Shown: positions 33,937 to 42,323 of the stretch, piece by piece
How the letters are laid out: each line of letters opens with the position of its first letter
Numbering within the stretch: position 1 is the stretch's first letter
Notes under the pieces: generated by a model
Database searches by the model: none
Told to the model about the DNA's origin: nothing
Seen by the model: only the letters and a program-made list of their open reading frames with translations
Position numbers and translations under genes: made by a program
Source: Pseudothermotoga_B sp051235805
GTDB lineage: Bacteria > Thermotogota > Thermotogae > Thermotogales > DSM-5069
Direction: 5' to 3'
Assembly: GCF_051235805.1 (NCBI RefSeq)
Contig: NZ_JBPNXV010000001.1
Coordinates: 1,674,001-1,738,000 of the forward strand
DNA: 64,000 nt

Positions 33937-34655
33937 AGATTTATCGCCTGCCTGAGTTTTTGATCTGCATCGATGTACTGATTGATTTCATCAGAAAGCT
34001 TTATCAAAAGATACCACCAGTATATACCAAGCGTCACAATCACAAGAAGAATAAAGACCCCAATACTCCTCTGTTTGATATAGCTCATCATCGGTGAAGA
34101 GATCCCAAAGACTGGATACATGATGTTTTTTATCTCTTCCAACTTTTTTGCCACTGTGAACACACTCTGAAGGTATATGGAGAGAAATATCACTGCAAGG
34201 ATCCACAAGACAAACGAAAGCATCGGTATGAAGAAGGATATCACGTACACGATTAGGTAAGCCCAGTAAGCCCACACATTCAAAGTCAATACTGAAAGAT
34301 GACTCTGAAGCGCAACTAAATTCATCTGTTTTTCTGTTTCAACTTTCTGCTTTGCGTAATCCAAAAGTATTTTCGAGTTCTGAATGTTTTCATTCAGTGT
34401 GCTACTCCATTGATTGAGTACTATCAGTGTGAAAATAGCTGAGAGTATTCCCAAAAGACCTGAAAAAACCACAATCACCATACCTCCGATCATTCTTCCG
34501 TACGGATGACCATAGTCAAATAGGCCCTCAACTGCACCCATGAGAAAATTACCAGCACCAACAGCTGCTATCACACCTGATATGACCGAAAAAACCACCG
34601 CAAGGATTGCAAAAGTCGTGTTGACCTTCCTCTCGCTGAGCAAGGCAGGAACCAT
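33933..34655 (-). CDS. Membrane protein with about six transmembrane segments, DUF4234-like C-terminus
   Basis: Protein of 240 residues with hydrophobic segments near 18-38, 57-80, 125-148, 150-170 and 198-220. The last carries IVTLGIYWWYLLIKLSDEIN, which resembles the TLGIY-WY motif of DUF4234 proteins. Function is unknown. ATG 34655 is preferred over GTG 34664, because AAGGGGGTGA then lies 5 bases upstream. It lies between a HAD phosphatase and a nucleotidase. Confidence 0.7.
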   Translation of the reverse strand: MVPALLSERKVNTTFAILAVVFSVISGVIAAVGAGNFLMGAVEGLFDYGHPYGRMIGGMVIVVFSGLLGILSAIFTLIVLNQWSSTLNENIQNSKILLDYAKQKVETEKQMNLVALQSHLSVLTLNVWAYWAYLIVYVISFFIPMLSFVLWILAVIFLSIYLQSVFTVAKKLEEIKNIMYPVFGISSPMMSYIKQRSIGVFILLVIVTLGIYWWYLLIKLSDEINQYIDADQKLRQAINL

Positions 34656-34660
34656 CTTGT

Positions 34661-35299
34661 TCACCCCCTTAATTGGATTTTACCAATCTCTTGAACTTTT
34701 GTGTATCTAATTTTCACTTGCTCACAAGCTCTATCTAAGAGTTCATCGTTCCCAATCATCATACAATCTTCTGGTTTAACTTTGATCGTCGAACATATCT
34801 CCAAGTAGTACCTCGGATCTGGCTTACAGAAATGGAAATTTTCCATGTGTGTGATTAAATCAAAATCTTCTTCTTTGAGGTTTATCCATCCGAGTCTTTT
34901 AACAACCGCCACTTTTGGGAAAACGGGGTTGGTCGCAAGAACTGTGATCAATCCATTCTGCTTAGCTCTCTTAAGAACTTCGACAACCCCATAGTTTGGC
35001 TTCACCAACCTCTTGAGTGTGTCGAAGCTCGCACTGAGGTAAAACTCGTTGAAGATCGTTCTCACATCGGGTAAATTGCTCTCTGCTTGAAAACATGAAA
35101 GAAATCTATCGTAGTTGTTGACCTTACCGTCGGCAAACCTTGTGATGTGTTCAACACACCTGAGAATCTGCTCAGGAGAAATAGCAACTGAGAATCTTTC
35201 TTGAGCAAAGGCTTTGAGTTGTGAAAAATACTGCTCTGTGAAAGTCTTTTCGTCAACGGATGCAAGAGTTCCGTCAAAATCTACCAGAAACGCTTTCAC
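34661..35299 (-). CDS. HAD-family hydrolase
   Basis: Protein of 212 residues: motif I VDFDGTLASVDEKTF, motif II LATNPVFPK, motif III CKPDPRYY, motif IV MIGNDELLDRACEQ. The GND variant of motif IV resembles phosphatases acting on nucleotides or small sugars. I start it at GTG 35299 (MKAFLVDFDGT) with AGAGGTG 7 bases upstream; a longer reading from 35332 would cover that ribosome site. First gene of the four-gene run ending at 32674. Confidence 0.82.
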   Translation of the reverse strand: MKAFLVDFDGTLASVDEKTFTEQYFSQLKAFAQERFSVAISPEQILRCVEHITRFADGKVNNYDRFLSCFQAESNLPDVRTIFNEFYLSASFDTLKRLVKPNYGVVEVLKRAKQNGLITVLATNPVFPKVAVVKRLGWINLKEEDFDLITHMENFHFCKPDPRYYLEICSTIKVKPEDCMMIGNDELLDRACEQVKIRYTKVQEIGKIQLRG

Positions 35300-35366
35300 A
35301 CAAAACACCTCTTTCTTACAGTCCAGATTCATTGTTCAACACGACATACAGAAAAGACACTCTGTG

Positions 35367-35387
35367 AAAAAGGGGGCATCAGCCCCC
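35367..35387 (-). terminator. Intrinsic terminator after the glycine cleavage operon
   Basis: On the minus strand GGGGGC TGAT GCCCCC is followed by five U (plus-strand 35367-35371). It lies 25 bases after the gcvPB stop. Confidence 0.9.
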
Positions 35388-35412
35388 ATCTTTTGCCAAG
35401 AGACGACATTCC

Positions 35413-36861
35413 TTATAAGCTGTTCTCTTTTTTCCATCTGTAGATGGGCTTTTTTGTCGCGTTCACATCATCGAGTCGTTTCACAGGTGTCCTATGAGGA
35501 GCACCTTTTACGATCTCTGGGTTGTGTCTTGCTTCTTCAACAACCTTTTCGAGAACACGTGCAAAGCGCTCCAAGGTCTCTTTGTTCTCTGTTTCTGTTG
35601 GCTCTATCATCATATCTTCATGGACTATCAACGGAAAGTAAACGGTAGGAGCATGAAGTTCGTAATCGAGGAGTCTTTTTGCGACGTCGAGAATCTTAAC
35701 ACCCGTCTCTTTGACAAACTGACTGCCATCTACTACAAATTCGTGCATGCACCTTCTCGGTGAGGCAATCTTCAAGATCTTAGAGATCAACGCTCTCAGA
35801 TAGTTAGCGTTGAGCACAGCCATCTCTGAAGCATGGGTGAGCCCATCTTTACCCATCATAAGGATGTATGTGTAAGCCTTCACGAGCACTGAAAAATTCC
35901 CATAGAAACTTCTCATTCTGCCAATACTATTTGGTAAACCAAAATCTGGATAGTACCTTTCAGCGTCTTTTCGTATTATTGGAATGGGGAGAAATTCTGC
36001 AAGGAAGGCTTTCACACCTACTGGTCCGCTTCCAGGTCCTCCCATCCCATGAGGGGCAGAGAAGGTCTTGTGCAGATTCAAATGAACGATGTCAAAGCCC
36101 ATATCTCCTGGTCTGAACTTACCCATTATTGCGTTGAGATTTGCTCCATCGTAGTACAACAGTGCACCTGCGCTATGAACCATCTGAGAGATCTTCATGA
36201 TGTCTTTTTCAAACAATCCGAGTGTGTTCGGGTTTGTAAGCATGAGAACTGCAACTTCATCACTCAAATGTCTTTCAAGTTCTGCAAGATCGACAAGTCC
36301 ATCTTGTGTTGACTTAAGCTCAACAACATCAAAACCTGCCATAGCTGCAGAGGCTGGGTTAGTACCATGGGCAGAGTCTGGAACAAGTGCGATGTGCCTT
36401 TTCAGATCACCGCGAGACAGATGATAAGCCCTCGCTATCAACATACCAGTGAGCTCTCCATGAGCACCTGCGGCAGGTTGCAAGGACATCTCATCCATGC
36501 CAGTTATCTTACACAGATATTCTTTCAGTTCATACATCAGAGAAAGTGCGCCTTGTGTGAATTCCCAGGGTTGATATGGATGTATATCGGTGAAACCTTT
36601 CATACTTGCCACATATTCGTTTATCTTGGGATTGTACTTCATTGTACAAGAACCAAGTGGATAGAATCCTTTGTCAACAGAGTAGTTCTTGCTCGCCAAG
36701 TTGGTGTAATGTCTGACCACGTCAGGTTCACTCAGTTCAGGTAGTTCCAAAGATTTCTTTCTCAATAGATGCGTGGCAAAATCGAAGTTCTTTTCCTCAA
36801 TCTGCGAATCAGGCAGTCTGAAACCAATTCTACCGGCAACGGATTTTTCAAAGACCGTCAT
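35413..36861 (-). CDS. gcvPB: Glycine dehydrogenase (decarboxylating) subunit 2
   Basis: PLP-binding subunit of the P protein, 482 residues. The PLP lysine is in HLNLHKTFSAPHGMGGPG. YYDGANLNAIMG and SAHGTNPASAAMAG segments are also typical. With subunit 1 it decarboxylates glycine and passes aminomethyl to lipoyl-GcvH. The split P protein is usual for Thermotoga and Gram-positives. Start ATG overlaps the gcvPA stop (ATGA). Confidence 0.96.
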   Translation of the reverse strand: MTVFEKSVAGRIGFRLPDSQIEEKNFDFATHLLRKKSLELPELSEPDVVRHYTNLASKNYSVDKGFYPLGSCTMKYNPKINEYVASMKGFTDIHPYQPWEFTQGALSLMYELKEYLCKITGMDEMSLQPAAGAHGELTGMLIARAYHLSRGDLKRHIALVPDSAHGTNPASAAMAGFDVVELKSTQDGLVDLAELERHLSDEVAVLMLTNPNTLGLFEKDIMKISQMVHSAGALLYYDGANLNAIMGKFRPGDMGFDIVHLNLHKTFSAPHGMGGPGSGPVGVKAFLAEFLPIPIIRKDAERYYPDFGLPNSIGRMRSFYGNFSVLVKAYTYILMMGKDGLTHASEMAVLNANYLRALISKILKIASPRRCMHEFVVDGSQFVKETGVKILDVAKRLLDYELHAPTVYFPLIVHEDMMIEPTETENKETLERFARVLEKVVEEARHNPEIVKGAPHRTPVKRLDDVNATKKPIYRWKKENSL

Positions 36862-38192
36862 AGATCACCACGCTCCATGAGTTCTACCAGTGTGTCTATA
36901 CTCTCTTTCGTATTGACCTCTGTTGCACAAGCAAGGGCACAGTCTTTGTAATTGTCAAAATACCAACTCAGAGGTAGTGGACCAAGTACACCCTTTTCGA
37001 AGATCTTTCTCCATTCTCTGTCGTAATCAGTGCCAACTTTGACGACAAATTCATTGAAAAACGGTCCATCGAAGACTAAGTCGAATCCTTTTTGCATCAA
37101 TCTCTCAGCAAGATAGTGAGCATTCGAATAACTTCTCTGTGCGACCTGTCTCATTCCATTCGGTCCAAGAGTACTCATGAATATCGCGTTTGTAACAGCC
37201 ATCAGTGCATGGTTCGTGCATATGTTCGACGTTGCCTTTTCTCTTCTAATGTGTTGTTCCCTTGTTTGTAATATCATCACATAGCCCTTCTGTCCATCGG
37301 CGTCTTTTGTTTCACCTATCAACCTACCTGGCATTTTGCGAACGTGCTTTTCAAGAGTTGCGAAAAATCCAACGGTTGGACCACCGTAGTTCATAGCAAT
37401 ACCCAACGGCTGTCCATCGCCAACAACTATGTCGGCACCAAAGGTGGCTGGTGGTTCCAAGACCGAGAGTGCAAATGGCTCAGCAACGACTACGAAGACA
37501 AGATCTTTTATCACTTCTTTTATCGCCTTCAAATCTTCAACTATTCCAAAGAAATTCGGATACTGCACCACAACAGCACAACTGTCTTCATCGATTGACT
37601 GACTCAAAGCAGAAAGATCGGTCATACCAGAGTGTGTCAGCGGTATTGTTTTGAAGACAAATCTCTGTGCAGACGCATAAGTCTTGCTCGTTTGAACATA
37701 CTCTGGATGAACCGCCTCGCTTATCAAAAAGGTGCGTTTACCATTTATTCTGTGAGCCATTAATATTGCTTCCGCAAGTGCTGAAGCACCATCGTACATC
37801 GAAGAGTTTGCAACATCCATACCCGTTAGTTCACATATCATAGTTTGATATTCGAACAGCGCTTGCAATGTTCCTTGAGAGACCTCAGCTTGATATGGCG
37901 TGTACGCGGTGACAAATTCAGGACGAGAAGCGAGAGCTCTCACAACCTGGGGTATGTAGTGCGCATAGATGCCAGCCCCCATGAATATGTTACTTTTTTC
38001 CACAACAGTGTTTCTTGCGGCAAGAGTCTTCAACAAAGAAAGTACGGTGAATTCATCTAAACCCTTTGGCAAATCTAATTCTTTAACGGTAATAGGAATA
38101 TCTTCATAAAGATCATCAATCGATTTGACACCAACGGTTTGCAGCATCTGTTTTATTTCTTCATCGGTGTGAGGAATAAACGGATGCATCAT
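36858..38192 (-). CDS. gcvPA: Glycine dehydrogenase (decarboxylating) subunit 1
   Basis: Subunit of 444 residues with MHPFIPHTDEEIKQML at the N-terminus, TPYQAEVSQGTLQALFEYQT, MDVANSSMYDGASALAEA and GDGQPLGIAMNYGGP. It pairs with GcvPB. It overlaps gcvH by 4 bases and gcvPB by 4, so the three are translationally coupled. Confidence 0.96.
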   Translation of the reverse strand: MMHPFIPHTDEEIKQMLQTVGVKSIDDLYEDIPITVKELDLPKGLDEFTVLSLLKTLAARNTVVEKSNIFMGAGIYAHYIPQVVRALASRPEFVTAYTPYQAEVSQGTLQALFEYQTMICELTGMDVANSSMYDGASALAEAILMAHRINGKRTFLISEAVHPEYVQTSKTYASAQRFVFKTIPLTHSGMTDLSALSQSIDEDSCAVVVQYPNFFGIVEDLKAIKEVIKDLVFVVVAEPFALSVLEPPATFGADIVVGDGQPLGIAMNYGGPTVGFFATLEKHVRKMPGRLIGETKDADGQKGYVMILQTREQHIRREKATSNICTNHALMAVTNAIFMSTLGPNGMRQVAQRSYSNAHYLAERLMQKGFDLVFDGPFFNEFVVKVGTDYDREWRKIFEKGVLGPLPLSWYFDNYKDCALACATEVNTKESIDTLVELMERGDL

Positions 38193-38569
38193 CCTTCCTC
38201 CTCGCAGAGTTTCTTGTACTCCTCCTCGTTCAACAGTTCATTGAGTTCAGATTCGCTTGTCATTTCAATCTTGACAAGCCATCCTTCTCCTTCTGGATCT
38301 TTGTTCACGAGCTCTGGTTGATTGTTCAGTTTTTCATTGACTGCAACAACCCTGCCACTCACCGGTGCATAGATGTCGCTCGCGGCTTTTACTGACTCGA
38401 TACTCATCATAGCTTCACCTTTTTTGACAGCCTTGCCAACTTGAGGTAAATCAACATAGACCACATCTCCAAGCTTGTCTTGAGCATGATTTGTAATGCC
38501 AACAATCGCGATCTTTCCATCTGCCACAACCCATTCGTGGGTCTTTGCGTATTTTTTCATCTTCGCCAC
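38189..38569 (-). CDS. gcvH: Glycine cleavage system H protein
   Basis: Lipoyl carrier of 126 residues. The lipoylation Lys is in SIESVKAASDIYAP, and GDVVYVDLPQVGK and GWLVKIE are conserved. It shuttles the aminomethyl group between P, T and L proteins. Modification is probably by the LipM-like enzyme at 3712-4449. No L protein (lipoamide dehydrogenase) gene is in the window. Confidence 0.97.
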   Translation of the reverse strand: MAKMKKYAKTHEWVVADGKIAIVGITNHAQDKLGDVVYVDLPQVGKAVKKGEAMMSIESVKAASDIYAPVSGRVVAVNEKLNNQPELVNKDPEGEGWLVKIEMTSESELNELLNEEEYKKLCEEEG

Positions 38570-38572
38570 CTC

Positions 38573-39661
38573 CTATAAACTCTTCACTGAACCCTTGTAG
38601 AAGGGTAATTTCACGACCTTTGCTTTGATCTTCGTTCCTCTCACTTCGACTTCAAGTTCATCCCCAATCTTCACTTGACTATCAACCATCGCAAGTGCGA
38701 TCGATTTACCCAAGGTTGGTGAAAATGTTCCACTGGTGACTACACCAATCTTTTTGCCTTCTTTGAAAACTTCCATACCGTGTCGTGGTATTCTTCTGTC
38801 TAAGACTTCTAAGCCTCTTATTCTCTTCTGAACGCCACTTTCTTTTTGTTTCAAGAGCTTCTCCTTGCCGATGAAGTCTTTTTCAAATTTCACAACCCAA
38901 GACAAGCCTGCCTCTAAGGGTGTGGTACCCTCGTCGATGTCATTCCCATACAGCATATAAGAAGCCTCTAACCTGCAAATGTCTCTCGCTCCAAGACCTG
39001 CTGGTTTGATGTCAAAAGCTTCTCCGCGCCACAGAAGTTCGTCCCAGATCAAGGGAGTGTCATTCCATTTGCAGTAAATTTCGAAACCATCTTCTCCTGT
39101 ATAACCAGTACGAGAAATCATGCAACTCTTGCCAAAGATCACATAACTGCTGAAAGTGTAGTAAGGTAAAGTCGTTACATCAGGGACGAACTTTCTCAAA
39201 AACTCTCCACTTGTAGGCCCCTGTATCGCGATAAGTCCATACTGTGACGAACAATCTGAAACATTCACATCATAAGTCGAAGCCTTGCTGAGGATCCACC
39301 GAAAATCTTTCTCCGTGTTGGCTGCATTGACAACTAACATCGCTCGATTTTCACCCAGCTTGTAAACCAAAAGATCGTCTATAATACCACCGTCTTCGTT
39401 GCACATGGTCGTATACATGACTTGACCAACCTTCAGAGATGCAAAAGAATTGGTCATTAAGAAATCGACAAAATCGATCGTGTCCTTCCCTTCGATGAAG
39501 ATCTCTCCCATGTGCGAGACATCGAAAACTGCGACGTTCTTTCTTACAGCCAAGACTTCTTCAGTGATACCTTCATACTGCAATGGCATTTCCCAGCCCG
39601 CAAAGTCCACCATTTTTGCCTTCAGAGAAAGATGACTTTCATACAGAGGGGTTCTCTTCAC
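38573..39661 (-). CDS. gcvT: Aminomethyltransferase (glycine cleavage T protein)
   Basis: Protein of 362 residues that transfers the methylene group to tetrahydrofolate. It has KMVDFAGWEMPLQYEG, VFDVSHMGEI, NEDGGIIDDLLVYK, SRTGYTGEDGFEIY and GLGARDICRLEASYMLYG. GTG 39661 (MKRTPLYESH) is preferred to TTG 39667 because GGAGG then has normal spacing, and it matches the T. maritima GcvT N-terminus. It overlaps the DUF2007 gene by 23 bases. Confidence 0.95.
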   Translation of the reverse strand: MKRTPLYESHLSLKAKMVDFAGWEMPLQYEGITEEVLAVRKNVAVFDVSHMGEIFIEGKDTIDFVDFLMTNSFASLKVGQVMYTTMCNEDGGIIDDLLVYKLGENRAMLVVNAANTEKDFRWILSKASTYDVNVSDCSSQYGLIAIQGPTSGEFLRKFVPDVTTLPYYTFSSYVIFGKSCMISRTGYTGEDGFEIYCKWNDTPLIWDELLWRGEAFDIKPAGLGARDICRLEASYMLYGNDIDEGTTPLEAGLSWVVKFEKDFIGKEKLLKQKESGVQKRIRGLEVLDRRIPRHGMEVFKEGKKIGVVTSGTFSPTLGKSIALAMVDSQVKIGDELEVEVRGTKIKAKVVKLPFYKGSVKSL

Positions 39662-39863
39662 TTTCAAGCGCCTCCTTGATGATCTGACGAGCTTTTTCTA
39701 AATCATCTTTCATCACCAGTATCTTAACCATTCCGCCTTGTCCAAAGATAACTGGGTCAAAGCTTCCTGGTTTTATCAAAACTTCTATTGCATTTTCTTC
39801 AAGCAAAGACTTGATGATGTTGGCCGTCGCCAGATCTACTTCTTCAATCAAAACTTCCCACAA
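39639..39863 (-). CDS. DUF2007-type small signal-transducing domain protein
   Basis: Protein of 74 residues: MWEVLIEEVDLATANIIKSL then VLIKPGSFDPVIFGQGG and ILVMKDDLEKARQIIKE. This is a ferredoxin-like fold small domain of the DUF2007 family, thought to be regulatory. TTG 39863 has GGGAGG 8 bases upstream; a longer reading to 40106 runs antisense through pfkA and is rejected. First gene of the gcv operon, overlapping gcvT, so a role in controlling glycine cleavage is possible but unproven. Confidence 0.75.
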   Translation of the reverse strand: MWEVLIEEVDLATANIIKSLLEENAIEVLIKPGSFDPVIFGQGGMVKILVMKDDLEKARQIIKEALESEENPSV

Positions 39864-39881
39864 TGTGACTTCCTCCCGTTG

Positions 39882-39887
39882 TATAAT
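39882..39887 (+). promoter_or_regulatory. -10 box candidate for pfkA-pyk
   Basis: TATAAT at 39882-39887, 38 bases before the pfkA GTG. The -35 region would fall within the first codons of the divergent DUF2007 gene, and no consensus -35 is seen. Its reverse strand also reads TTATAC, so the two divergent promoters may overlap. Confidence 0.4.
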
Positions 39888-39924
39888 CAGTTCAGTATTA
39901 ATTCTACACCAGGAGGTGTGAAAA

Positions 39925-40884
39925 GTGAAAACCATAGGCGTGCTGACCAGTGGCGGAGATTCACCTGGCATGAATGCAACTATCAGGGCTGTCGTTAGGT
40001 TTGGTGTCAAGAGCGGATTGAAAGTAATCGGCATAGAACGAGGATACTGCGGTCTAATAGATGGTGCCTTTAAAGAAATGCGCTTTTCGGATGTTGCAGG
40101 AATCATGGAAAGGGGCGGAACTGTACTGAGAACAAGCAGATGTGGTGAGTTTTACACACCTGAAGGTAGAGCAAAGGCAGTACAACAAATGAACCGAGCC
40201 GGCATAGAGGGACTTGTGGTCATAGGAGGGGAAGGAAGCCTAACAGGAGCAAAACTGTTGTATGAAGAACACAACATTCCTGTTGTCGGAATACCGGGTA
40301 CCATCGATAACGATATCTCACACACCGACATGTGTGTCGGCGTGGACACATGTTTGAACACCGTCGTTGAAGCCATTCAGAAACTCAAAGATACCGCAAC
40401 ATCACACGAGCGTGCTTTCATTGTTGAAGTCATGGGTAGATCGTCAGGTTACATAGCAGTTGCTTGTGCCCTCGCAACAGGTTCAGAAGCTGTAATTATA
40501 CCTGAAATTCCAGTTGACTGGGATGCACTCGCGACAAGATTGTTCGAAGAGAGAAAGAGAGGGAAGATCAACTGCATCATAGTTGTTGCTGAAGGTGCGG
40601 GAGGAGCCTTCCAGGTTGCAAAGAATCTACAAGACAGAATTGGTTATGAAACAAGAGTGTCTATACTCGGTCACATTCAAAGAGGGGGAAGCCCAACTGT
40701 GTTCGACAGAATACTCGCAAGCCGAATGGGTGCGGAAGCCGTGAAAGCCTTAATAGACGGCGAAAAATGTGTCATGACTGCATTGCAACTTGGCAAGATC
40801 GTGCGAGTACCGATCGCCGAAGTGCTCAAAGAGAAAAAAACCTTAGATATGTCTTTGTATAATCTGGTACATTTACTGTCTTGA
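39925..40884 (+). CDS. pfkA: ATP-dependent 6-phosphofructokinase
   Basis: Glycolytic enzyme of 319 residues. Motifs: LTSGGDSPGMNATIRAVVR, RGGTVLRTSRC (Arg72 present), VIGGEGSLTGA, PGTIDNDISHTD, SHERAFIVEVMGRSSGYIA and LGHIQRGGSP. The metal-binding Asp of GGDGS is Glu, which I recall is also the case in T. maritima PfkA. The start is GTG 39925 after AGGAGGTG. It is followed after 9 bases by pyk, a common glycolytic pair. Confidence 0.95.
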   Translation: MKTIGVLTSGGDSPGMNATIRAVVRFGVKSGLKVIGIERGYCGLIDGAFKEMRFSDVAGIMERGGTVLRTSRCGEFYTPEGRAKAVQQMNRAGIEGLVVIGGEGSLTGAKLLYEEHNIPVVGIPGTIDNDISHTDMCVGVDTCLNTVVEAIQKLKDTATSHERAFIVEVMGRSSGYIAVACALATGSEAVIIPEIPVDWDALATRLFEERKRGKINCIIVVAEGAGGAFQVAKNLQDRIGYETRVSILGHIQRGGSPTVFDRILASRMGAEAVKALIDGEKCVMTALQLGKIVRVPIAEVLKEKKTLDMSLYNLVHLLS

Positions 40885-40893
40885 GGTGTGCGG

Positions 40894-42312
40894 ATGAGAA
40901 AGTCAAAGATAATATGCACGATCGGTCCAAAGACAGAAGATATAGAAATGATAAAAAAACTGATATACTCAGGCGTCAACGCCTTCAGACTTAGTGCTGT
41001 TCACTATAAGATCGACAAACTGAGAGAACTCATTCAAAAACTCACAGAACTCAGAGAAGATATGACCCTGCCCGTTGCAATCATCGTCGATTTACCAGGA
41101 CCAAAACTGCGTACAGGAGAGCAGAAAGAAGAGTTCATAGAGTTAATCGAAGGTGAGAAAGTATTCATAACGACAGAAGAAAATCTATCTTCAAAGGGGT
41201 TAATAAGCGTTGATTATCCAAGACTTGCACAGGAGATCAAAATAGATGATCCAGTTCTGATAGACGACGGGAAGATAAGGTTGAGGGTTACAAAGATCTT
41301 TGCCAAGAGGATCGAGTGTGTCGTAGAGGTGGGCGGAAGGTTCAAGAAAAACAGTGGCGTTAATCTACCGGAATCTGAGCTTTCAATTCCAGCCTTGACT
41401 GATGAAGACAAGAAGATAATATCTAATTGTGCAAAAACAGGGGTCAACTTCTTTTGCTTGTCTTTCGTGAAATCAGCGAAAGATGTGAAGGAAGCACGGA
41501 GATTCATTGAATCAATCGAACCAGTGGCTGGTGTGCTTACAAAGATAGAGACTAAAAAGGCTTTAGAGAACATTGAAGAGATCTGTCAAAACAGTGATGG
41601 AATTATAATTGCGAGGGGAGACCTTGCCGTCGAAATCCCCATTGAGCAGTTGCCCGTTGCTCAAAAAAAGATCCTAAGAGTGGCTTCAAAGTATGGAGTT
41701 CCAACTGTCGTAGCAACACAGATCCTCAGTTCAATGACTGAAGATCAACTACCCACACGCCCAGAGGTCATCGATGTGGCAAACATCGTCTTCGATGGTG
41801 CAGATGCACTTTTGTTTACATCAGAGACCGCTGTTGGGAATTACCCACTTCAAGTTGTCGAAATGGCGAACAAAATCATAGAAGATGCAGAAGAATTCCT
41901 GAAAGAACACGAATTCATTTTCTGGCAAAGACACTCTGAGAAAACTGAAGATCCTTCAGAGGCAATAGCAAGATCTTGCTACTGCATCGCCAAAGAAACC
42001 GGTGCGAAGGCAATCATAACTTCCACAGCCTCCGGCAGTACGGCGAGGAGAGTGTCACATTTCAGACCATTCTGTCCAATCATAGCCACAACGCCCAATC
42101 AGAACACCTTCAATCAACTGTCGATCGTCTGGGGAGTCATTCCCATACTCGTTCCTGAAGTTCACTCGACCGATATAATGATCCATGTTGCCGTAGAGAG
42201 AGTTAAATCTCTTGGATATGTCGAGAGCTCCGACACCGTTGTTGTGACTTCTGGTGCACCATGCGGTATAGTTGGGACGACGAATATGTTGAAGATTCAT
42301 ACAGTAGAGTAG
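40894..42312 (+). CDS. pyk: Pyruvate kinase with divergent K+-site motif
   Basis: Protein of 472 residues. The active-site Lys/Glu are in LTKIETKKALENI, with IIARGDLAVEIP, VPTVVATQILSSM, and a C-terminal domain ending GTTNMLKIH. The N-terminal motif RxNxSHG reads RLSAVHYK, so Asn34 is Ser and Ser36 is Val (both K+ ligands elsewhere), while Arg32 and His37 remain. DLPGPKLRTG carries Lys where K+-dependent enzymes have Glu, so K+-independent catalysis is expected. ATG 40894 has GAGGTG 5 bases upstream. Confidence 0.92.
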   Translation: MRKSKIICTIGPKTEDIEMIKKLIYSGVNAFRLSAVHYKIDKLRELIQKLTELREDMTLPVAIIVDLPGPKLRTGEQKEEFIELIEGEKVFITTEENLSSKGLISVDYPRLAQEIKIDDPVLIDDGKIRLRVTKIFAKRIECVVEVGGRFKKNSGVNLPESELSIPALTDEDKKIISNCAKTGVNFFCLSFVKSAKDVKEARRFIESIEPVAGVLTKIETKKALENIEEICQNSDGIIIARGDLAVEIPIEQLPVAQKKILRVASKYGVPTVVATQILSSMTEDQLPTRPEVIDVANIVFDGADALLFTSETAVGNYPLQVVEMANKIIEDAEEFLKEHEFIFWQRHSEKTEDPSEAIARSCYCIAKETGAKAIITSTASGSTARRVSHFRPFCPIIATTPNQNTFNQLSIVWGVIPILVPEVHSTDIMIHVAVERVKSLGYVESSDTVVVTSGAPCGIVGTTNMLKIHTVE

Positions 42313-42323
42313 GGAGATCTCAA

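Noticed and set aside
39864..40106. N-terminal extension of the DUF2007 gene antisense to pfkA
   Set aside because: The extra residues are the reverse of pfkA, and a TTG with GGGAGG at 39863 gives a normal family-length protein.
39925..40884. PfkA as another defective PFK because GGDGS reads GGEGS
   Set aside because: All other ATP-site residues are present and T. maritima PfkA, as I recall, has the same Glu.
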